Program-made: the position numbers and the translations under genes
Notes under the pieces: model-generated
The model's input: the letters and a program-made list of their open reading frames with translations, nothing else
What the model was told of the DNA's origin: nothing
The model's database searches: none
Part shown: in pieces, positions 43,996 to 53,082 of the stretch
How positions within the stretch are numbered: the stretch's first letter is position 1
Layout: every line of letters starts with the position of its first letter
DNA from: Porticoccaceae bacterium
Lineage (GTDB): Bacteria; Pseudomonadota; Gammaproteobacteria; Pseudomonadales; Porticoccaceae
Direction of reading: 5' to 3'
DNA length: 64,000 nucleotides
Assembly (NCBI GenBank): GCA_021773435.1
Contig: JAJFKC010000030.1
Location: 62,001 to 126,000, forward strand

Positions 43996-44835
43996 ATGAC
44001 CGATCAACCACCGAATCCACATCAGACTTTACTGGGTAAGGCTGTCGATTATCCTAATAAATACGACTCAAATATTTTGCAGGGAATTGCTCGTAGTGAG
44101 AGCCGTAAAGTACTTGGTATCGATGGCGCCAGCTTGCCTTTTACAGGTGCAGATATCTGGACTTGCTATGAGCTCAGTTGGCTCGACTCATGGGGTAAGC
44201 CCCATGTAGGTATATGCGAAGTAACTATTCCTTGTGACTCTCAAAATATTATTGAATCGAAATCCTTTAAACTTTATTTGAACTCATTAAATGAACATAA
44301 GTTTGATTCAGTTGCTGAACTACGAACAACCCTTGCATCTGATCTTGCTGGCGTGTGTCATGCTAAACCAGGTGTCGATATATTTACGATTGACGAATAT
44401 ACCGAGCAAGGGCTCCATACCATGCCCGGTTTTTGCCTGGATGATCTTGAGGTTGAAAACAGGCGTTCTTTGCCCGACCCGAACCTGCTGGAGGTCGAGA
44501 ATGATGGTGATTTAGTAGAGGAAAAGCTCTATAGTCACCTACTCAAAACTAATTGTCCAATTACAGGCCAGCCAGATTGGGCAAGTGTGCAATTTAGCTA
44601 TCAGGGTTTAGCCATCACCCACAGGAGTTTACTCGCCTACATTGTTTCATTTCGTGATCATCAGGATTTTCATGAACAGTGTGTTGAGAAGATGTTCACT
44701 GAAATATTGGCACAGTGTAAACCGGTAACGTTGACTGTTGCCGCTCGCTATTCCCGCCGGGGTGGACTCGATATTAATCCCTGGAGATCTACGGATTTCT
44801 GTACGCCAAGCCTATTTAGAACAGGTCGTCAGTAA
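43996..44835 (+). CDS. queF: NADPH-dependent 7-cyano-7-deazaguanine reductase (queuosine)
   Basis: This 279-residue protein is the long QueF type found in Gammaproteobacteria. It starts PHQTLLGKAVDYPNKYDSNI, with the N-terminal half carrying the fold duplication. The active site lies in LLKTNCPITGQPDWASVQFS, where Cys forms the thioimide with preQ0, and HEQCVEKMFTEILAQCKP continues to AARYSRRGGLDINPWRST, which is the family's C-terminal signature. It makes preQ1 for tRNA wobble queuosine. It probably shares a transcript with the ABC exporter genes. Confidence 0.95.
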   Translation: MTDQPPNPHQTLLGKAVDYPNKYDSNILQGIARSESRKVLGIDGASLPFTGADIWTCYELSWLDSWGKPHVGICEVTIPCDSQNIIESKSFKLYLNSLNEHKFDSVAELRTTLASDLAGVCHAKPGVDIFTIDEYTEQGLHTMPGFCLDDLEVENRRSLPDPNLLEVENDGDLVEEKLYSHLLKTNCPITGQPDWASVQFSYQGLAITHRSLLAYIVSFRDHQDFHEQCVEKMFTEILAQCKPVTLTVAARYSRRGGLDINPWRSTDFCTPSLFRTGRQ

Positions 44836-44920
44836 TCAGGCCAGTTTGATAGGCAGCAGAGGGCACGTCATCAAAAACTTACAAATATTGTCGCATCCAA
44901 AATAACCATGAACGATTATC

Positions 44921-46279
44921 TTAAGGTTTTTTATTTTGAAAGTGGTGAATGGCCTGGTTCAGTGTTGCCAGTATTTTTGTTTCGTCATAATTGGCTACCT
45001 TTTCGCCATCCATAAGGAGCGAAAAGCCTCCTGTCGTGAAGTCAAGAAAGTTTTGGTCTTTGCCAAGGTTTTTACGAAAATCGATTGCAGCATAGGTTTT
45101 GATCGGAGATTTAAATCCTTTTACTTCCACAGTTCCTCGATCTTCACAATAAATTATGTCCTTAACCAATTCATAGGCGGATTGGGATATAAGTATTTCT
45201 CCTGCTTTAGCGGAGGTTTCAAGTCGGCTAGCAAGGTTAACTTCGGAGCCAAGCAGTGTGTAATCAAGACGAGTCTCCGTACCAAAGTTTCCAACCGTGC
45301 AGAAACCGGTACTAATACCCATTCGTACTTGAAGTGGTTGAACTAAACCGTTGCTCTTCCATCTCGTCTGCAGCACTGCGGCCTTTCTTCGCATCGTCAA
45401 AGCCATCGAAACGCACGCAATACAATCTTCCTTTGGTCCGCTGGTGTTGGGATCACCGAAAAAAACCATCACGGCATCACCGATAAATTTGTCTATGGTT
45501 CCGCCAAATTCAAGGGCAATTTTTGACATTTCTGTTAGATAATCGTTGATCAGCACTGTCAATGCTGATTCATCCATTTCATCTGCGATCTCACTAAATC
45601 CAACAATGTCAGAGAAAAAAACAACAAGCCTTTTACGCTGGCTTGACAATTTAACTTCACGACCACGTTCAATTTTTTCCCGCACATTTGGAGAAAGGTA
45701 CTTTGAGAATTGATAATTGAGCATTTTAAGCCGAATCTGATTTTGCTCTATTTCCGCAAGCTTTTTCTGCAAATTGCTATTTTTTTCAAAGAAATAGTAG
45801 CCACTGACGCAGAAATAAACACCCACAAAAACCAGCGCAATAATGCTTATTGGCTGGTCCAGTCGTGTATTAAATTCTGGAGAATTAAATAGGACGATTA
45901 GGAGTAGGCCAGTTGTAAAAGCAAGGTTGTCTTTGATCCAGCGTGGTGCTCCGCCGCTAGATAATGCGCGAAACTGGACAATGCTAAATAAGAGGCCGGT
46001 AGCCATAAGATCGAAGTTTATTATTGCTAAGAATGAGCCAATAAGCATCGCATCTGCATGGCCGATGTAATTTAAAATTACTGGGAGTCTTTCCTTATCT
46101 AGATGATAACGTTCCACGATAGCTGTGCCTAAAAGGTATATCAGCACCAGTATCAGGCAAATAATGAACTGCGGATTTAGTACATCCAGGTTGGGAATAT
46201 ACGTCTCAAGGCTCGCGACAGCACCAACCGCGATAATGGATCTGAAAAGTAATGTTTCATAAGGAGCTGAATGAATCAT
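44921..46279 (-). CDS. Membrane class III adenylate (or guanylate) cyclase
   Basis: This 452-residue protein has about six N-terminal membrane segments (residues about 15-180), a short coiled-coil (SNLQKKLAEIEQNQIRLKML), then a class III nucleotide cyclase domain at about 215-400. The metal-binding Asp lies in VVFFSDIVGFSEIAD and the second in FIGDAVMVFFG. TIDKFIGDA has a Lys and RLDYTLLGSEVN a following Asp/Thr region, as in adenylate cyclases, so ATP rather than GTP is likely. The Asn-Arg pair occurs in EVNLASRLE. It is an inner-membrane signalling enzyme; its input is unknown. Confidence 0.88.
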   Translation of the reverse strand: MIHSAPYETLLFRSIIAVGAVASLETYIPNLDVLNPQFIICLILVLIYLLGTAIVERYHLDKERLPVILNYIGHADAMLIGSFLAIINFDLMATGLLFSIVQFRALSSGGAPRWIKDNLAFTTGLLLIVLFNSPEFNTRLDQPISIIALVFVGVYFCVSGYYFFEKNSNLQKKLAEIEQNQIRLKMLNYQFSKYLSPNVREKIERGREVKLSSQRKRLVVFFSDIVGFSEIADEMDESALTVLINDYLTEMSKIALEFGGTIDKFIGDAVMVFFGDPNTSGPKEDCIACVSMALTMRRKAAVLQTRWKSNGLVQPLQVRMGISTGFCTVGNFGTETRLDYTLLGSEVNLASRLETSAKAGEILISQSAYELVKDIIYCEDRGTVEVKGFKSPIKTYAAIDFRKNLGKDQNFLDFTTGGFSLLMDGEKVANYDETKILATLNQAIHHFQNKKP

Positions 46280-46770
46280 TTGTAAAAATCTACACTGTGT
46301 ACTTCATTTGCATATCGCAAGTTTATTTTTGTCCTTTGAAATGGACTTTAATGTGTGGAGTATAAAATGGCCGACGAGATTAAGACAATTTCTCTTACCA
46401 CGACTAATAACCAGTAGATTACCGTCGGGGTGATTTATAACGGTCACTATCAATACTAGTCCAATTGGGCTAGTGGCTTTGATATTTACCGTCTATGCGA
46501 TGTTAATATGTTATCTAAGTAACTGGACAGGAATATACTAAGGGCATTATATAGTATCGCAGACGTCACGAGTATGCGCATAATGTATATTATGTTAAAT
46601 TAAAGGTAAAAGTGCGGATTCTTGTAATTTACACTGATACCACTGCCGATAGCTAAATTAAAATGCTTGAATTATATTAGGCTTAGAGAGTCAATATTGA
46701 CTGACTACCAGCTTAGACGTACGTAGTCACCCTTCCTTAAGCAAGTTTCATTTATTGAGTGATCAATTAT
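46280..46770. other. 490-bp intergenic region upstream of prc
   Basis: This AT-rich region separates the cyclase (minus) from the protease gene (plus), so two divergent promoters are expected. One palindrome, CATAATGTATATTATG (46579-46594), stands 176 bases before the protease start. A 16-codon frame starting ATGGCCGACGAG at 46367 is too short to call. I see no RNA gene or strong terminator. Confidence 0.55.
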
Positions 46771-48858
46771 ATGCGCAATGTGATTTGGGTTTTGTTTCTA
46801 ACGTTAACCGTTCTATGCAAGGGCGCAAATGCGGATATAACTCCTCTTATCCATACCCCTGAACAGGCTCAAACGGCTAAAGATATTATTGATAAGCTAT
46901 CCGAAAATCATTACCGAAAAATCAACGTGGACGATACGCTTTCTGCGCTTTTATTCGATAATTATTTCAGCAATATCGACCCATTAAAAAGTTACTTGAC
47001 GCAATCTGATATTGACGAATTTACACAGTTCAAATACAGATTTGACGATGCCTTATTAGAAGCTGACTTAGCTCCGGGGTTCGATGTGTACAACCGGTTT
47101 CGTGCTCGCATGAATGAACAATTGAACGCTAATGTTGCTCTGCTCAAAAGTGATTTTCAATTTGATTTCCTTAAAGACGAAATGCTATCGACGGGCAAAG
47201 ACAAGCGTTCATGGGCAAAATCAAAATATGAGGCGGATGATTATTGGAGAAAACGCATTAAAGACGCCCTGCTACGACTTATTTTATCTGGCAAAGAACC
47301 CGAGTCGGCTAGAGAATTGCTAATAAAACGCTATACCAACCAAATAAAGCAGCTGGATCAACAGGACAGTGACGACGCCTTCCAGTTTTTTATAAACGCA
47401 TTAACAGAAATTTATGATCCACACACGAGCTATTTATCGCCGCGCAGGTTAGAAAACTTCAATATTGCCATGTCTCTGTCTCTTGAAGGCATCGGTGCTG
47501 TTTTGCAGAAGGAAGATGAGTTTACCAAAGTTGTTCGTATCGTCCCGGCTGGTCCGGCAGATAAAGAAGCGAGCTTAAGAGCTGGCGACAAAATAATAGG
47601 AGTTGGACAAGGTGAAAGTGCTGATATGGTCGATGTCATTGGCTGGCGTCTTGATGATGTTGTAGAGTTGATACGAGGGAAAAAAGATACTTTAGTGCGT
47701 TTAGAGGTTATCACGGGTGCTACAGAAAATTCTGATCAAAATCAGATAATCTCGATCATAAGAGAAAAGGTTCGGCTAGAAGAGCAGGCAGCACAGAGCG
47801 AAGTGCTAGAAATTCCATTTGACGACAACAACTTTAAGATTGGAGTCATAAACATACCTGCTTTCTATATGGATTTTGAAGCTTATCGCGCGCGGAATCC
47901 TGATTTCAAGAGCACTACAAGAGACGTTCAGAACTTACTCGTGGAGCTACAGGAAAAAAACGTAGACGGAATAATCCTGGATTTGCGTAATAATGGTGGA
48001 GGATCATTACTAGAAGCTACCGGACTAACCGATCTATTTATTGACCCAGGTCCCGTCGTGCAGATCAGGCATGCCAACCAGCGTATTTCCCGAGACCAGC
48101 GATCACGACGGCGGCCTTTTTATAACGGCCCATTAATTGTACTGGTTAATCGCTTAAGTGCTTCTGCGTCGGAAATTTTTGCAGGAGCCATTCAGGACTA
48201 TGGTCGCGGACTCGTGTTAGGCAGCCCTAGTTTCGGTAAAGGCACTGTGCAAGTAATGGCACCTTTAAGGCGCGGGCAATTGAAGTTTACTGAATCCAAG
48301 TTTTATCGAGTATCGGGAAATAGCACGCAGCACCGGGGCGTTATTCCCGATATTGAGTTTCCGTCTTACTACGATAAGGACGATATTGGTGAAAGTAGTC
48401 AAGACTATGCTCTGCCCTGGGACAGCATTCACGCTGTAAATCATACAACGCATAACAAAATTAACAAGGTGGTTGTTGACCTGAAAGCGCTTCACGATAT
48501 ACGCATTTCAACCGAACCAGACTGGCAATTTATGCTGGATGAAATTGAACTGATTAACGAACAACGCAACATTGATGAACTAACATTACATAAAGAGCAG
48601 CGGGAAGAGCTACAAAAAAAACGAGAAGAGAAAATCCTGAATATAGAGAATAAGCGGCGCCAAGCGTTATCGATCGAGACATTTGCGAATTACATCGAAT
48701 TACAGACCTTTCGAGAAAAAACCAAGGACGAAGACCTAGATACTACATCCGACAAAAGAGACCCACTGCTAAAAGAAGCTGGGATGTTACTTCTGGACTT
48801 TATTAATATTAACTCTTCTTTAACAACAGCCAAGTTAGTGAAAAACGCTAGTAATTAA
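46771..48858 (+). CDS. prc: Tail-specific protease Prc (C-terminal processing peptidase, S41A)
   Basis: This 695-residue periplasmic protease has a signal peptide (MRNVIWVLFLTLTVLCKGAN ADI) and a helical N-domain. A PDZ domain near residues 235-320 contains SLEGIGAVLQKEDEFTKVVR. The S41 catalytic domain has Ser in LVNRLSASASEIFAGAIQDY and Lys in GSPSFGKGTVQV, the dyad of Prc. A coiled-coil C-terminal region (residues about 580-640, EELQKKREEKILNIENKR) follows. In E. coli Prc trims PBP3 and degrades lipoproteins and tagged proteins. Length agrees with the family. The ATG at 46771 is chosen over GTG 46759. Confidence 0.92.
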   Translation: MRNVIWVLFLTLTVLCKGANADITPLIHTPEQAQTAKDIIDKLSENHYRKINVDDTLSALLFDNYFSNIDPLKSYLTQSDIDEFTQFKYRFDDALLEADLAPGFDVYNRFRARMNEQLNANVALLKSDFQFDFLKDEMLSTGKDKRSWAKSKYEADDYWRKRIKDALLRLILSGKEPESARELLIKRYTNQIKQLDQQDSDDAFQFFINALTEIYDPHTSYLSPRRLENFNIAMSLSLEGIGAVLQKEDEFTKVVRIVPAGPADKEASLRAGDKIIGVGQGESADMVDVIGWRLDDVVELIRGKKDTLVRLEVITGATENSDQNQIISIIREKVRLEEQAAQSEVLEIPFDDNNFKIGVINIPAFYMDFEAYRARNPDFKSTTRDVQNLLVELQEKNVDGIILDLRNNGGGSLLEATGLTDLFIDPGPVVQIRHANQRISRDQRSRRRPFYNGPLIVLVNRLSASASEIFAGAIQDYGRGLVLGSPSFGKGTVQVMAPLRRGQLKFTESKFYRVSGNSTQHRGVIPDIEFPSYYDKDDIGESSQDYALPWDSIHAVNHTTHNKINKVVVDLKALHDIRISTEPDWQFMLDEIELINEQRNIDELTLHKEQREELQKKREEKILNIENKRRQALSIETFANYIELQTFREKTKDEDLDTTSDKRDPLLKEAGMLLLDFININSSLTTAKLVKNASN

Positions 48859-49098
48859 TTTGAGTAAAGACTCTTGATGAACATATGGCACTTTAAGTAG
48901 CCCCAATAAAGTGGCAAGACTTTCTCAGAAAGCAAGTATTAAGGCGCAAATCGCCTATTCACTTAAAGCTCAGGCACGTGTTGGCAAATTAATGGCCAAT
49001 TACCCTAATTCAAAAACTTGGATCGCTCCCAAGTTAACGTCAACCAGAACACTGTCAAAACGTTAAAAGTATGTATTGAAGACTGTTTGAGGTGGATT

Positions 49099-49617
49099 AT
49101 GACAAAGAGTAAGCTTTTACTTAGCGTAGGCGTTATTACAATTTTTCTGACATCGAGTTGTTGGGCCGAAGGCCGCAGCAGAGATCGCCACAATTCAGGC
49201 TATCAAGACCGATATCGGTCCAGTGATTCCCGACACCACAGCGGTCGAGAATACCGCTCCAACCGATATGACCAAGGCCGTAAAGCACACCGTTCGGGCG
49301 GGCACGCTGAAGAATATAGCTCCTCTCGATATAGACAGCATGGCTCCAGACATTCATCGAAACGCCATCATTCCTATGGTGGCCGTGCCCATCATGGATC
49401 GAGCGACTATCAATACAAACATCACTCTCGTCCCCGCTATTATCGGGGACATGATTACGGTAAGCATGGTTATGGAGGACACGGTTACAGACCTCACAAC
49501 TATGATCGTCACCATTACGGCCATCGTCACTCAGGCCACCATGGGGATGGTGACGCCTATAAGTGGTTAGTAGGTGGCATCCTGCTTAATGAAGCGATAC
49601 ATTATTCACGGCACTGA
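49099..49617 (+). CDS. Secreted His/Arg/Tyr/Gly-rich protein
   Basis: This 172-residue protein has a Sec signal, MTKSKLLLSVGVITIFLTSS CWAEG, and then a low-complexity tail very rich in His, Arg, Ser, Tyr and Gly, such as RHHSGREYRSNRYDQGRKA and GHGYRPHNYDRHHYGHRH, ending in a hydrophobic VGGILLNEAIHYSRH. His clusters suggest metal binding, or an RcnB-like surface role, but no domain is recognised. The ATG at 49099 has GAGGTGG nearby; the open frame to 49018 is not translated. It stands 14 bases before the sigma factor gene, so it may be part of a stress operon. Confidence 0.75.
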   Translation: MTKSKLLLSVGVITIFLTSSCWAEGRSRDRHNSGYQDRYRSSDSRHHSGREYRSNRYDQGRKAHRSGGHAEEYSSSRYRQHGSRHSSKRHHSYGGRAHHGSSDYQYKHHSRPRYYRGHDYGKHGYGGHGYRPHNYDRHHYGHRHSGHHGDGDAYKWLVGGILLNEAIHYSRH

Positions 49618-49631
49618 TTAAGCAATCAGTC

Positions 49632-50261
49632 GTGAGCAGGCAAGTTAGTGCCGTCGTGCTAAATGGAAAACTTACTTCCGGCAATGCCAAATTAATGGCT
49701 ACGGCCAGTGAGGCGGATGATCTGGACAATTTTTTGGCAAGCGTGCAGCACCGGGCCTTTGCTATGGCCCGGGCCGCAACCCGGCATGATGAGGATGCCA
49801 TGGATATTGTTCAGGACGCCATGTTGCAGCTGGTTAGACGCTATAGCAACAGAACTCCGGATGAATGGCGAATGCTTTTTTTTCGTATCCTGCAAAATCG
49901 TATCAATGACAATTTTCGTCGCCAAAAGGTGCGCAACAAAGTTATTGGTTGGCTGCCGGGTTCTCACGGGACTGACTCTAAAGAAAATGACTTCGGTGAA
50001 GAAGACAAGTTTGAGCAGGTGCCTACACCGGCTACCGATGAGCCAGATCGGCACCTCGAACGACAACAGAATATCGAGAAACTACATATTGCTGTTGGAT
50101 TATTGTCCCGCCGACAACGAGAAGCATTTATGCTGCGTTGCTGGGAAGGGTTATCTACCACTGAAACCGCAGCGACCATGCAGTGCAGTGAAGGTAGCGT
50201 TAAAACGCACTACTCCAGGGCTATGGCTGCACTGAGATCCTGGTTGGAGGAAAATGAATAA
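49632..50261 (+). CDS. ECF-type RNA polymerase sigma factor
   Basis: This 209-residue protein has sigma region 2 (ATRHDEDAMDIVQDAMLQLV, then WRMLFFRILQNRINDNFRRQ) and region 4 (LLSRRQREAFMLRCWEGLST, then CSEGSVKTHYSRAMAALRSW). The linker is acidic. The open frame begins with GTG at 49632; the family homologues usually start near MATASEADDLDNFLASVQHR at ATG 49695, which gives 188 residues and is also possible. It overlaps the next gene by one base (ATGA overlap). With the DUF3619- and DUF3106-like proteins it forms a known type of gene trio, likely an envelope-stress regulon. Confidence 0.88.
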   Translation: MSRQVSAVVLNGKLTSGNAKLMATASEADDLDNFLASVQHRAFAMARAATRHDEDAMDIVQDAMLQLVRRYSNRTPDEWRMLFFRILQNRINDNFRRQKVRNKVIGWLPGSHGTDSKENDFGEEDKFEQVPTPATDEPDRHLERQQNIEKLHIAVGLLSRRQREAFMLRCWEGLSTTETAATMQCSEGSVKTHYSRAMAALRSWLEENE

Positions 50262-50599
50262 TGCAAAATGAATTCGAGAAACAATTAAGAGCTAATTTGA
50301 TTATAGGTGAACGAGCAATTGATCCTGCGATAACCAGGCAACTTAACGCTGTACGCCAACAGGCAATAGAGGGCTATCGAAAACCCCGATTCTGGCAATT
50401 ACGTGGTGGCTTATGGCCCGCTACTGGCATGGTAACTGCCGCGTTGTTGGTGTTTATGGTGGTACTTAGCCCCCTGTCGCCGTTGCCGAGCCATAACACT
50501 GCTGCTGTAAATGAACAGGGTATTGAGAGCATGGAAATGTTGGAAGACCTTGATTTTTATTACTGGCTCGCTGAGAACGAAGCGGAGTTGCGAGGCTAA
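50261..50599 (+). CDS. DUF3619-like membrane protein, putative anti-sigma factor
   Basis: This 112-residue protein begins MQNEFEKQLRANLIIGERAI, has one membrane helix (about residues 53-72, WPATGMVTAALLVFMVVLSP) and a short acidic end, EDLDFYYWLAENEAELRG. The layout (cytoplasmic N-terminal helix region, one TM, small periplasmic tail) suits an anti-sigma factor, and DUF3619 proteins are usually found immediately after such sigma genes. The start overlaps the sigma stop (ATAATG). Anti-sigma activity is inferred from position only. Confidence 0.75.
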   Translation: MQNEFEKQLRANLIIGERAIDPAITRQLNAVRQQAIEGYRKPRFWQLRGGLWPATGMVTAALLVFMVVLSPLSPLPSHNTAAVNEQGIESMEMLEDLDFYYWLAENEAELRG

Positions 50600-50601
50600 G
50601 C

Positions 50602-51078
50602 ATGATCAGAATTATCGGCGTTTTATGGCTGATCTTGCTTGTGCAGAGTTCAGGTTCTGCGCTAGCTAATGTCTCCCATCTGTCATCAAGGAATCTGGCA
50701 AATTCAGGGTTTTCAACATTAGAACTGTCGAACCACTTATCGACCTCTTTTCAAAAAGAGGAAAGACCAACGCACAATATTTGGCTTGTTGCCGATCACC
50801 GGCCAGAGAAAGGCGCAGACAAGCCTAGCAACTCGAACAGACAACGTTGGGAAAATTTAACGCCCAGCCAGCGTGAAAAAATTGAACAGCGGCGTAAACA
50901 TTACGAATCGTTGCCACCGATGGAAAAACAGCGGATTAAGAGAGCCAGAGAACAGTTTCGAGACCTGCCGCCGAATCGACAACGGGAACTACGTGATCGC
51001 TGGAAAAAATCCACCCCTGACAAAAGACGGGACAAATATAGTAAACCCAAGCGCAAAGATAAAAATAAGAAGCAGTAA
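50602..51078 (+). CDS. DUF3106-like exported basic protein
   Basis: This 158-residue protein has a signal peptide (MIRIIGVLWLILLVQSSGSA LAN), then a charged helical domain with WENLTPSQREKIEQRRKHYE, LPPMEKQRIKRAREQFRDLP and PNRQRELRDRWKKSTPDKRR, the repeating W-x-x-LxPxxR pattern of DUF3106. It ends in a very Lys-rich tail. It acts in the periplasm or membrane. It follows the DUF3619 gene by two bases and is the last gene before the strong terminator at 51101. Confidence 0.82.
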   Translation: MIRIIGVLWLILLVQSSGSALANVSHLSSRNLANSGFSTLELSNHLSTSFQKEERPTHNIWLVADHRPEKGADKPSNSNRQRWENLTPSQREKIEQRRKHYESLPPMEKQRIKRAREQFRDLPPNRQRELRDRWKKSTPDKRRDKYSKPKRKDKNKKQ

Positions 51079-51100
51079 AATTGATAATTTTCATACAAAA

Positions 51101-51126
51101 AAACCGGCATTTTCGCCGGTTTTTTT
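51101..51126. terminator. Strong bidirectional intrinsic terminator
   Basis: AAACCGGC-ATTTTC-GCCGGTTT forms an 8-bp GC-rich hairpin followed by T6 on the plus strand and preceded by A-run (T-run on the minus strand). It ends both the DUF3106 gene on the plus strand and etfA on the minus strand. Confidence 0.92.
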
Positions 51127-51149
51127 AACGAGAAGCTCGCAACTCGAAA

Positions 51150-52079
51150 TTACAGACCTGCGTCCAGCTCGGGCAAGGCTTTGAATAGATCTGCTACCAG
51201 GCCGTAGTCTGCAACCTGAAAAATAGGCGCTTCCTCATCCTTATTAATCGCGACAATCACTTTAGAGTCTTTCATGCCAGCCAGATGTTGAATGGCACCA
51301 GAAATGCCCACGGCAATGTATAAATCAGGCGCAACAATTTTACCGGTTTGCCCAACCTGCATTTCATTCGGAACAAAACCTGCATCAACCGCAGCACGCG
51401 ATGCACCAACGGCGGCACCAAGCTTGTCAGCAACACTATAGAGTAAATCGAAATTGTCACCGTTCTGCATGCCACGGCCGCCAGAGATAATGATGCTGGC
51501 AGCGGTTAATTCAGGACGATCAGATTTAGCGACTTCTTCGCCGAGATACTCCGACAATTCGGCATTGTGGACACTATCAACAGCTTCGGTAGCAGCGCTA
51601 CCACCCTCTTCCGCCACCGGATCAAATGCGGTAGTCCGAACGGTCATGACTTTTATTGCGTCACTGCTTTGTACGGTGGCAATGATATTGCCCGCATAAA
51701 TAGGTCGTTGAAAAGTGTCAGGGCTATCAACACCGGATATCTCAGAAATAGGCTGAACATCCAGTAACGCGCCAACACGGGGAATAACGTTCTTGCCGTT
51801 AGTACTTGCTGGGGCCAAAATGTGGCTATAGTTAGCCGCTAACTCAGCAATTAGGGGCGAGACATTCTCCGTTAGCATAAATTCATAAACTGGATTATCT
51901 GCCACCAGCACCTTGCTGACACCAGTGATCTTGGCAGCTGCTTCACCAGCGGCCACACAATTTGCTCCAGCAATTAAAACATCGACATCGCCACCAATCT
52001 CACCGGCAGCAGCAATAGTATTTAGCGTTGCACCTTTGATTACACTATTGTCATGCTCTGCTATAACCAGAATACTCAT
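51150..52079 (-). CDS. etfA: Electron transfer flavoprotein alpha subunit
   Basis: This 309-residue protein begins [20 protein letters not shown] and has the C-terminal FAD-binding signature: [20 protein letters not shown] near residue 195, [20 protein letters not shown] and [20 protein letters not shown]. It forms a heterodimer with EtfB and takes electrons from acyl-CoA dehydrogenases. It overlaps etfB by four bases, so they are coupled. The hairpin at 51101 terminates it. Confidence 0.96.
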   Translation of the reverse strand: MSILVIAEHDNSVIKGATLNTIAAAGEIGGDVDVLIAGANCVAAGEAAAKITGVSKVLVADNPVYEFMLTENVSPLIAELAANYSHILAPASTNGKNVIPRVGALLDVQPISEISGVDSPDTFQRPIYAGNIIATVQSSDAIKVMTVRTTAFDPVAEEGGSAATEAVDSVHNAELSEYLGEEVAKSDRPELTAASIIISGGRGMQNGDNFDLLYSVADKLGAAVGASRAAVDAGFVPNEMQVGQTGKIVAPDLYIAVGISGAIQHLAGMKDSKVIVAINKDEEAPIFQVADYGLVADLFKALPELDAGL

Positions 52080-52828
52080 GAAATCACCTTGGCTTCGTTT
52101 TTCAGTTTATCAATCAGTTCTGCGACATCTTCTACCTTGACACCAGCCTGGCGTTCGGCCGGCGGTGCGGCTTTTAACAACGTTACACGCGGTGATGTGT
52201 CAACGCCCAGTTCTTCCGGTGTTGTGTTATCAATGGTTTTTTTCTTGGCTTTCATAATGTTCGGTAAGGATGCATAACGGGGCTCATTAAGCCTTAAGTC
52301 AGCCGTAATAACGGCAGGGAGCTTTAATTTTACCGTTTGTAACCCAGCATCTACTTCTCTGATCACAGTAACTGCATCGCCGTCGATGGTTATTTCTGAA
52401 GCAAATGTCGCTTGCGACCAACCTGTCAGAGCGGCGATCATCTGGCCGGTCTGGTTGTTGTCACCGTCGATGGCCTGTTTGCCCAGCAACACCATGTCTG
52501 GCTTTTCATTGTCGCAAATTGCTTTAAAACACTTGGCAATGGCCAACGGCTCTAAGTCGGTATCGGTTTGCACTAATATTCCGCGATCAGCACCCAGTGC
52601 CAGGGCCGTGCGAACCTGTTCCTGAGCGGACTGAGGGCCAACGGATACCGCGATAATTTCGCTGGCGATACCATTCTCTTTCATACGTACCGCTTCTTCG
52701 ACGGCAATTTCGCAGAATGGGTTAATCGCCATTTTGACGTTGGCCAGGTCCGGACCAGTATTATCGGATTTGGCTCGCACTTTGACGTTGTAATCCGCTA
52801 CGCGTTTTACGGCAACAAGTATCTTCAT
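52076..52828 (-). CDS. etfB: Electron transfer flavoprotein beta subunit
   Basis: This 250-residue protein starts [20 protein letters not shown] and has the ETF-beta signature [17 protein letters not shown] and the conserved [21 protein letters not shown]-binding stretch. The recognition-loop region is [17 protein letters not shown] near residue 185. It binds AMP and docks dehydrogenases. It has AGG seven bases before the ATG and is the first gene of the etfBA pair, divergent from ETF-QO with 254 bases between. Confidence 0.96.
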   Translation of the reverse strand: MKILVAVKRVADYNVKVRAKSDNTGPDLANVKMAINPFCEIAVEEAVRMKENGIASEIIAVSVGPQSAQEQVRTALALGADRGILVQTDTDLEPLAIAKCFKAICDNEKPDMVLLGKQAIDGDNNQTGQMIAALTGWSQATFASEITIDGDAVTVIREVDAGLQTVKLKLPAVITADLRLNEPRYASLPNIMKAKKKTIDNTTPEELGVDTSPRVTLLKAAPPAERQAGVKVEDVAELIDKLKNEAKVIS

Positions 52829-53082
52829 GAATTACCTATGCTAAATTATTGAAAATTAAGGTATTTATGCGTCGCATACTCTGCGAGCAGAAGCGTCCCA
52901 ATTTTGGGAGGCGACATGATGCCGCGCTGTCGATAAGAAATCAACTATTGCCCGGCCGCCGAAGAGTATCGCCGTGTCGGAATCAAAGATTCGCATTTTC
53001 TGTGGCGAGAAATCGGTGAAAACGCTAGAATTCGCGAGCATTTAAACGCTCAATTGATAATCGTTTTGTGGAGGATCACCCT

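Noticed and set aside
46579-46594. CATAATGTATATTATG palindrome as an operator for prc
   Set aside because: AT-rich palindromes of this size occur by chance in such DNA; no second copy nearby and it is 176 bases from the start.
49223-49570. Second plus-strand frame inside the His-rich gene
   Set aside because: A shifted reading of the repetitive His/Arg codons; no independent start signal.
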